Source: Strigops habroptila
Taxonomy: Eukaryota > Chordata > Aves > Psittaciformes > Psittacidae
Reading direction: 5' to 3'
Length of the DNA stretch: 64,000 nucleotides
Assembly (NCBI RefSeq): GCF_004027225.2
Contig: NC_044290.2
Location: 11,649,406-11,713,405, forward strand
In this document: positions 57,954 to 64,000 of the stretch, in pieces
Layout of the letters: the number at the start of each line of letters is the position of its first letter
Position numbering within the stretch: the stretch's first letter is position 1
Translations under genes and position numbers: made by a program
Notes under the pieces: generated by a model
What the model was told of the DNA's origin: nothing
The model's input: only the letters and a program-made list of their open reading frames with translations
The model's database searches: none

Positions 57954-60783
57954 TCAGTACTCCCAGAGCGTGGCGCGCAGCACGGACTCGCTGTCGGCGC
58001 GCAGGGTGCCGGCCGGGTCCCCGCGCAGGTACCGCCCGTTCTTCGCTTTGATGGCGACACGTCCCCGCTCCCGGAACTCGAAGAAGAAATCCTCGGAGAG
58101 GTCCCCGTCGCTGCACACCGACCCGCTGCTCGCCACGTACCAGAACTTGCCCCCCTGCCCTGCGGGAGGGCCCCGGGGCTGTTGGTGGGGTCTGCCCGGA
58201 CCCATGGTACCCCCCCAACCACGGTATCATCCCACCCGTCACCCACCTCGGATCTGGTAGGCGCCGTCGCTGAAGCTGATGTGGAAGACGTCGTAGACGG
58301 AGCGGTTGGATTCGAGCAGGTTGGAGCCGCGGTGGTAGCAGACGAAGCCGTGCTCGCCGCGCAGCACCAGCATCGGGCGGTTGATCAGCTTCAGGGTGAA
58401 CTCCTCGTCCTCCCCTGCGCGGGAGCCCAGCCCTGAGCACCCCGGGGTGGGGGAACCGACACCGGGACCCCCCCAAAGCCACCCCAGCACTTACCCACGG
58501 CGTCGCTGACGGCCGCGAGCTGCCCGTTCCTCTTGGTGCAGACGTAGCGGCCGTTGCTGGCGCGCAGGGCCACGCGCCGCCCGCGCCACTCGATGTCGAA
58601 CATGGTGTTGGCAGCGCTGGAGGTGAAGGGACAGCGTGAGCCGGGGCAGCCTGTGCCCGTCCCACCCCCAGGCCCCTTCCCCGGCCCCTCTGCACCACTC
58701 ACACTTCGGTGGCCACGGCCTGGATGCCCCCATGGGCCACGAGGGTCCAGTAGCTGCCGGTGTTGGTGTGCAGGCTGCACTTGTTGGTGTTGCGGTCAAT
58801 CTGGAGCTGGAAGGTCTCGTGGTTCAGCTCCTCGTCCTGGTTTGCCGACACGTTGATGCCTGCGGGCAGGAGGGGACGTTGGCACCGGCCACGCTCCGGC
58901 CACGTTCCCCCTCCCTGATAAATCCTTCTATGAGCAAGCGTGCTAATTGGGCCGGGTAAGCTGATTGCTGCGGGTCCATCTGGCCGGCGCCGCGCCGCAC
59001 AATTCCCTATTTATAGCCTGCCCGACACCGCCACCCGGCCCTAAGCTGCTTGGCACAGGGGCAGCGCGGTGCCGGGGCAGCCGGGGGCATGGCACAGCCG
59101 TGGGGACCCCCGTGGGCTCCGGAGGTCATGGTGCAACCACGGCCCATGCCGGGCACCCCATGGTGGGGTCTGGCCGTGGGCACGGCTCTGCACAGCCCCT
59201 CCTGCCTGCTGCTGCCTGCCCAGGTGCCAAACAGCCCCATGCCAGGACACGCGTGTCACTGCGTGTGCAAACACATACATGCACCTCCATGGCACTGAGC
59301 AGAGCCCTACATGCATGTGCATGCACACACGTGTGCACATGCGCACACACTGTGCTGGGAAGAGCCCTGCACATGCACATAGGGGCTGCACAGAGCTGTG
59401 CACATGCGTGCACACACCACAATATCCATACATACACATGTATGAGCTGCACACGCGAATGCCCTGCTCACTCGCTCGTGTATGCACACGTGTGCACCCT
59501 CCCTATACACACCCAGAGAGCCCCGTGCACCCACACACACCCCTAAACCCACACATGGAGCTCTGCACACAAATCACACCCTTGTACAGATCTATACACA
59601 CCCATGGAGCCCTGTGTGCACACACACACCCTATACACCCCTATGGAGCCCTGCACAGCCCCATTTCTGCTCCCACCCCAGCCCCACTGGCCACAGCCCC
59701 CCCCAGGCAAGCAGGACCCCCTGTACCCCTCAACTGCAGCCTCCCCAGGGCAGCAGCAGTGCCGGGATCCCCCATATCCCTGGGGAGCAGCATGGGGCAC
59801 AGCAGCATCGTCGCCCAGCTCCTCCTGCAGGGTATCCCCAGGCCAGCGCTGCACTATGGGGTTGTTATTGTAGGGTCTGCTCCCATGGTGGTGTTCCCAG
59901 GGGCGGGAGCCGATCCCTGGGGGTCCCATGGGGCCGGCAGTGGGTGCGGGCAGCACTTACCCTGCCGGATGGAGACGTATCTGCCGTTGGCCGCAGTGAA
60001 GACCACCTGAGGGTGGCTCTCCTCCAGATCGAAGAGTTCATCTTTGCCCGGCTTGGAGCTGCGGCCGGACTTGAGGGTCCCGGTGGGCCCGGTGGGTGCC
60101 AGGTATTTACCATCACAGTCCTTGAAAGCCAACTTGCCCGCCTTGAACTCGAGGGTGTAGCCGGTGCGGGCGCCGGGCTCGGGCACCAGCGTGCCATCGC
60201 AGCGCAGGTAGCGCTCGTCGGCCGTGCGCAGGCTGTACTTCTTGTCCTGGAAGCAGAGGGTGATGAGAGCATCCACCCCCCAGGGCAGGTTGCTGTCGGT
60301 GGCGATCTCGTCCTCGTGGGCGCTGAGGTGAGCGTAGCGGCGGCGGCTCACGCTGAGCAGGTTGGCCTGGGGGTGCATGGCCAAGTGCACGGTCCAGAGC
60401 TCACCCTCCGTCACGCTGGGTGCGAAGCAGGAGAGGCGATCCTCGCGGCCCCCGAAGAAGCGCCGGTGCGGCGCCGACTGCAGCGCCCAGCGCCCGTCCG
60501 ACTGCGTGATGATGCTGAAGCGCTCGTCCCGGCCCGGCTGCTCGGCCTCGCAGCGCACCTTCCCGTCCTTGTCAGCACCCAGGTACCGGCCCAAGTGGCT
60601 CTTGAGGAAGACGACGGAGCTGTCGGCTTCATCCTGCTCCAGCGTCCAGATCTGTTTGCGCTTCAGGCTGGGCGCCGAGGCGTTCACCTTGTAGCCGAAG
60701 CTCTCCGCCGTCAGGTACCGGCTCTCGCAGTTGATCAACCCGAACTGGATCTTCAGGACCTGGTGGATCCCATTCGTTGGCAT
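57954..60783 (-). CDS. FSCN2: fascin-2, retinal actin-bundling protein, five exons
   Basis: Cross-links actin filaments in photoreceptor segments and hair-cell stereocilia. Minus-strand exons are 60783-59961, 58859-58703, 58616-58495, 58414-58247 and 58159-57954, giving 491 residues (human 492) with consistent phases. Four beta-trefoil repeats are visible through their periodic motifs: [63 protein letters not shown] and [16 protein letters not shown]. The [12 protein letters not shown] region corresponds to the fascin phosphosite around serine 39. It ends LRATLWEY, as fascins do. Exon 1 encodes the first 274 residues. FSCN2 rather than FSCN1 or FSCN3 is favoured by the neighbour FAAP100. The long plus-strand frame across exon 1 is its shadow. 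Confidence 0.96.
58905..59020. promoter_or_regulatory. FSCN2: AT-rich motif block in FSCN2 intron 1 (MEF2-type and homeodomain sites)
   Basis: Contains TGATAAATCC, GTGCTAATTGGG, AAGCTGATTG and a perfect MEF2-type CTATTTATAG (59007-59016) within 120 bases, in otherwise GC-rich intron. It could be an intronic enhancer or, through the TATTTATA core, an internal promoter. Evidence is motif composition only. Confidence 0.35.
59255..59640. repeat. degenerate CA-rich repeat in FSCN2 intron 1
   Basis: Interrupted CACACA/CACATGCA units over nearly 400 bases, a decayed microsatellite. No gene lies within it. Confidence 0.8.
59863..59878 (-). repeat. third copy of the 16-nt motif, inverted
   Basis: TGTTATTGTAGGGTCT is the exact reverse complement of AGACCCTACAATAACA in the GPRC5C intron, 51 kb away. 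On the minus strand (FSCN2 sense) it reads in the same direction as the GPRC5C copies do relative to their gene. Confidence 0.85.
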
Positions 60784-60861
60784 CTTCTGCCGGCGCAGGG
60801 GGGGCAGCGGGGGGTCCCCGGCCCTGCCGAGCCCGCGGGGACGGCTGCGCTGCCCCGGTGC

Positions 60862-60891
60862 TGGTTAATCAGCCGCTATAGGGTTATAAAG
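60862..60891 (-). promoter_or_regulatory. FSCN2: FSCN2 core promoter
   Basis: On the minus strand CTTTATAACC is a TATA box (60891-60884), followed by CTGATTAACC with a GATTA homeodomain core (about 60871-60862). The start codon is about 100 bases from the TATA box, leaving a leader of roughly 75 bases. A TATA box suits a tissue-restricted gene. Confidence 0.6.
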
Positions 60892-61061
60892 CCTGGCCAG
60901 ACTGCGGCGAGCGCCGGGGCTGCCGTACCCGGCCACCGCGGCGGCCCCCGGCCAGCGTCCGTCCCCGCGGCCTCGGCTCTCCTGCCACGGAGCCGCGGGT
61001 GGAAAACTAGTGTGGGAACCCGATCCGGCGTATCTGTTCCCGGCGGGTTAAGGTTACCGGC

Positions 61062-61170
61062 CCCTCTGATTGAGCAGTGGGTCACCTCCAGCCGCGCCGC
61101 CCCCCGGCCTGCCCCTAAGCGCCTTTACCAATTAGCCAGGCATTTTGATTAGTTTAAACCTTTTATCCTG
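61062..61170 (-). promoter_or_regulatory. FSCN2: homeodomain-motif cluster upstream of FSCN2
   Basis: Includes CTCTGATTGAG (a CCAAT-like inverted core), ACCAATTAGCC (61127-61137), TTTGATTAGTTTAAACC (61144-61160) and a GGATAAAAGG on the minus strand. It lies 280-390 bases upstream of the FSCN2 start. It is a candidate proximal photoreceptor enhancer, inferred from motifs. Confidence 0.4.
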
Positions 61171-61174
61171 CTTT

Positions 61175-64000
61175 GGGGCCCTTGGCCTCCATCTGTCCTG
61201 TTAGCACCAAATCCCTCCTGGAGCTGTGGATCAGGGTCATGGCTGCTTCTCCCCCCTCCAACAACCCACCGGGGTGATGGTTGGGACCCTCCATCTCCAG
61301 CGCAACAGGGCTGAGACTGTGCGAAGCTCATGACGGTGGCGTGGGTGCTGCTGGGGACAGGAGGGGACCGTCCTCACTGCACCGTCCCCTCAACCCAGCC
61401 TCCAGCTTTGACCACGCTCCACCGCAGGCACCTGAGGACAGGCTTTGGCCACCCCAAAGCGCCCAGACCCCCCCTCCCAGCCCCTAGCCGCGGCGATGCC
61501 GCTGTGCCGCAGCAATGCCGAGGCCGCAGTGATGGCTCCGCCGCCGCCTTCCCCCCGGCCCCGCGGCTCCGGTGTCAGCGCAGCGCCGGTCATTGTTCCC
61601 GAAGCAGCCCCGGGGATTGGGTACCTCATGACTTTTTCATGGCCGAGCCTCCCTCAGCCCCCCCCGTACGGCGATACCCGAGCCCGGCGCGGTGTAACTG
61701 ACCCCCCGCGAAACGGATACGGGTCAGCTTTCGGGATGGGGGGGGATAAGTGGGTCAGGGTCCTGCGGAGGGGCTGGGGGGCTATGGGGGGCTATGGGGG
61801 GCTGTGGGCAGCCGGGTCTGGCGGGGTCTGGCAGCGCTGGGTCTCTGTGGGTGCCCACCAGCACTGAGCACTGAGCAACCAGGAGCTGCATTTATACGTG
61901 CTGCCCCACCCGATCCCTCCCATGGGGGTCAGGTTCCCTTTGGGGGGGCCCGTTTGGGCCCTGCCCCACAACCACAGCTTGTCCCTGCATCCCCCCGGGC
62001 TGGGGACACCCGGACCCCACTTCTGCATCACTCCCAGCTTTGGGGGGTGTCTTTGAGACCCCACATGCTCATAACAGCCCCCCCTGTGTGAGCATCACGG
62101 GGGTGCCCCCACCCCGGTCCCATCCAACACCATCCCACAGGGACGAGGGGTGCTGGGAGGGGGTCCCAGCCTCAAACCAGCCCCGGGGGGGGGAGGTTTT
62201 GGGGGGGCTGAGGGGTGGGGGTGGCGCGGGGTATCGGGTACCCCCCTCCCCGCGCCAACACCCGTCCCGGCCGTCACCGTGACGACGGGAGGGGACGGGA
62301 CCGGGGGTGTGTGTGTGTGTGTGTCACCGCATCACCGCGGCGACGGGCGGCGGGGCGGGGCGCGGCGCCTTCCTCCTCCTCCTCCTCCTCCTCCCGCAGC
62401 CGGGGCCGGGCATCCCGCACCCACCGGCCCCATCGCTCCTAATACGGGCGGGACGCGCTGCCGGGGCCCGCCCCGTCCCGCGGGGGCACCGCCGGGCACC
62501 GTCGCCTTCTTTGGGCAGGAGGAAGCAGCGGGGCCGAGCCCCGGCACCGCCCCGGGGCCCCCCCGCCCATCCCCGGTATCACCGACCCCCGCGGGACCCC
62601 GCCCCGAGGTGTCACGTTCGTGTGTCCCCCCTTTGTGGGTGTCCGGGACCCCCCAATGTCACAGCACAGGGACCCCCGTAATGGGTGCCCGGGGGGGAGG
62701 TCCCTGCACCCCGGGATGGGAGTTATGGGATGCAGCCATCACCTGCAAGCCGCTATGAGCTGGGTCCCAGCCCAAGCCCACCAGAGCCCACCAGGACATG
62801 GCACAGGGATGTGAGACCCCCCCGAGCCGTGCTGGGACCCCTCATCCCGCTGACACGCACATCCCGGCACCCCCCGGCCTGCTGCTGCTGCACTGGTGAC
62901 CCCTTCACACCAGGCTCGGCCACCAGCAGCACCGGGGCCTGCAGGAAGGGCTGGAGCCTGCAGAGCTTTGTCCTGAGCGGTGCTGGGAATCCCATGGGAG
63001 CCAGCCAGCTTCCCGGTACAGTGATGGCAAGGCCGGGAGCTGCCACTGCCAGCACCCAACAGCGCCAAGGGGCTGCTGGGACGGCACGTGGGGCTCTGCT
63101 GTGGTGTGTGGCTACCCCATGGTGTGTGGCTACCCGGCATGGCATTTGGATAGCTGGCATGGCGCAGGGGTCTCTGCTAGGGCGAGCCATGCCATGCCAT
63201 TGGCAGCGATGTTGGGGACACAGCCCAGGGCACCCCAGGATGAAGCAGGGGACCTCAGACATGAGGAAGGACCCAGGCTGCTGGGGTCTGCTGTGGTCCA
63301 TGGCCAGGCTGCCATCCATGGGGTGCACAGCACCAGCTGTGAGGTGTCAGCACCATCAGTGGGTGCACCACAGTGCTGGAGCTGAGGATGAGGGGTTTTG
63401 GGGTGCCTTGTGCTGGCTGTGTGGTGCTGCAGCACTGCCAGGGTGTGGGGTGCTGCCTTTGGAGTGTGGGGTGCTGCTATGGGGTGCAGGGTGCTGCTAT
63501 GGGGTGCAGGGTGCTATCTGCAGGGTGCTGGGTGTCACTCCAGCATCATGGCCTTCCTGTAGGTGCTGGCATGACCGCAATGGACAGGGGGTGCTTATGG
63601 CTGCGGGACGGTGATGCCGGGATGGGACCGGTGCGGGTGCACTGGAGCTGCGATGCTGCTGGGGGTGTGGGGGCTCGGGGTGGGACTCCCTGGGCTATGG
63701 GTGCTGCCGGTGGGTGCTATGGGTGCCATCAGTGGGTGCCATGGGTGCCGTCGGTGGGGTACACGTGCTGCCCGCGGCGCCGCACGTGCTGCCCGGGGGG
63801 CAACGGGTGCTGGGGGGGGCACAGCCGGTGCCACCTCCGGGGCGCGGGGCTGGACCCGGCGGTACCGGAGGGGCCCGGGCCCTGCCCGGGGGCGGGGGGG
63901 GCGCTGCCGGGGGGTCCCCGCCGGGGCCGGGGGTCGCCGCCGCCCCCCCCCCATAATAACCCCATGCAGGTTCCGGGGTGCGCGGGGCGGGGGCAGCCCG
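61175..64000. other. intergenic GC-rich DNA with simple repeats
   Basis: No exon is recognisable. Contents: GGGGCTATGG repeats at about 61780-61810; a (GT)9 run at 62307-62324; a (TCC)n run at 62369-62394; TATGGGGTGCAGGGTGCTGC repeats at about 63465-63530. In human the next gene beyond FSCN2 is ACTG1, not reached here. Open frames on both strands follow base composition. Confidence 0.5.

Noticed and set aside
59482-61152. 556-codon plus-strand open frame
   Set aside because: It is antisense to FSCN2 exon 1, whose fascin sequence is unmistakable. High GC in third positions keeps the opposite frame open. No family resemblance.
61175-64000. Additional gene at the right edge
   Set aside because: Several open frames of 100-300 codons exist, but none has splice-consistent exons, a domain or a known neighbour match; ACTG1, expected next in human order, is not present.

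Overview
The window is vertebrate nuclear DNA and almost certainly avian. It is GC-rich and microchromosome-like, with compact GT-AG introns, CpG-rich promoters and seven CR1 LINE 3' ends, the standard bird retrotransposon. I know of no element or gene here that would identify the species. Gene names come from matching translated exons to remembered vertebrate proteins. Exon limits were placed by eye from splice consensus, reading phase and whole-codon arithmetic, and every multi-exon model closes in frame.

Layout, left to right. GPR142 (+, 1055-2803) and GPRC5C (+, 7224-9490) are two islet/epithelial GPCRs that are neighbours on human 17q25.1. CCDC137 (-, 11903-13906) and OXLD1 (+, 14079-15095) are divergent and share a CCAAT-box promoter. 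PDE6G (+, 17239-17702) and TSPAN10 (-, 17979-19367) end tail to tail. TSPAN10 is head to head with NPLOC4 (+, 17 coding exons, 20018-46955). A compact gene for an unrecognised small secreted coiled-coil protein follows (+, 48404-48992). FAAP100 (+, 49848-56816) and FSCN2 (-, 57954-60783) are again tail to tail. The last 3 kb holds only the FSCN2 upstream region and GC-rich non-coding DNA. The block from CCDC137 to FSCN2 matches human 17q25.3. The GPR142-GPRC5C pair lies megabases away in human, so the 9.5-11.9 kb gap is a synteny joint.

Functionally, three genes are eye-related: PDE6G (rod phosphodiesterase inhibitor), TSPAN10 (oculospanin) and FSCN2 (retinal fascin). They are interleaved with housekeeping genes: NPLOC4 (p97 cofactor), FAAP100 (Fanconi core complex), OXLD1 and CCDC137. 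Clusters of homeodomain/CRX-like motifs lie near PDE6G and FSCN2. A 16-bp dyad of the paired-homeodomain type is upstream of PDE6G.

The best candidates for something undescribed are the small secreted gene at 48.4-49.0 kb and a 16-nt motif found three times. Two of its copies are in a GPRC5C intron, one of them the arm of a perfect 13-bp hairpin, and the third is in FSCN2 intron 1. There are no CRISPR arrays, operons, riboswitches or complete mobile elements.
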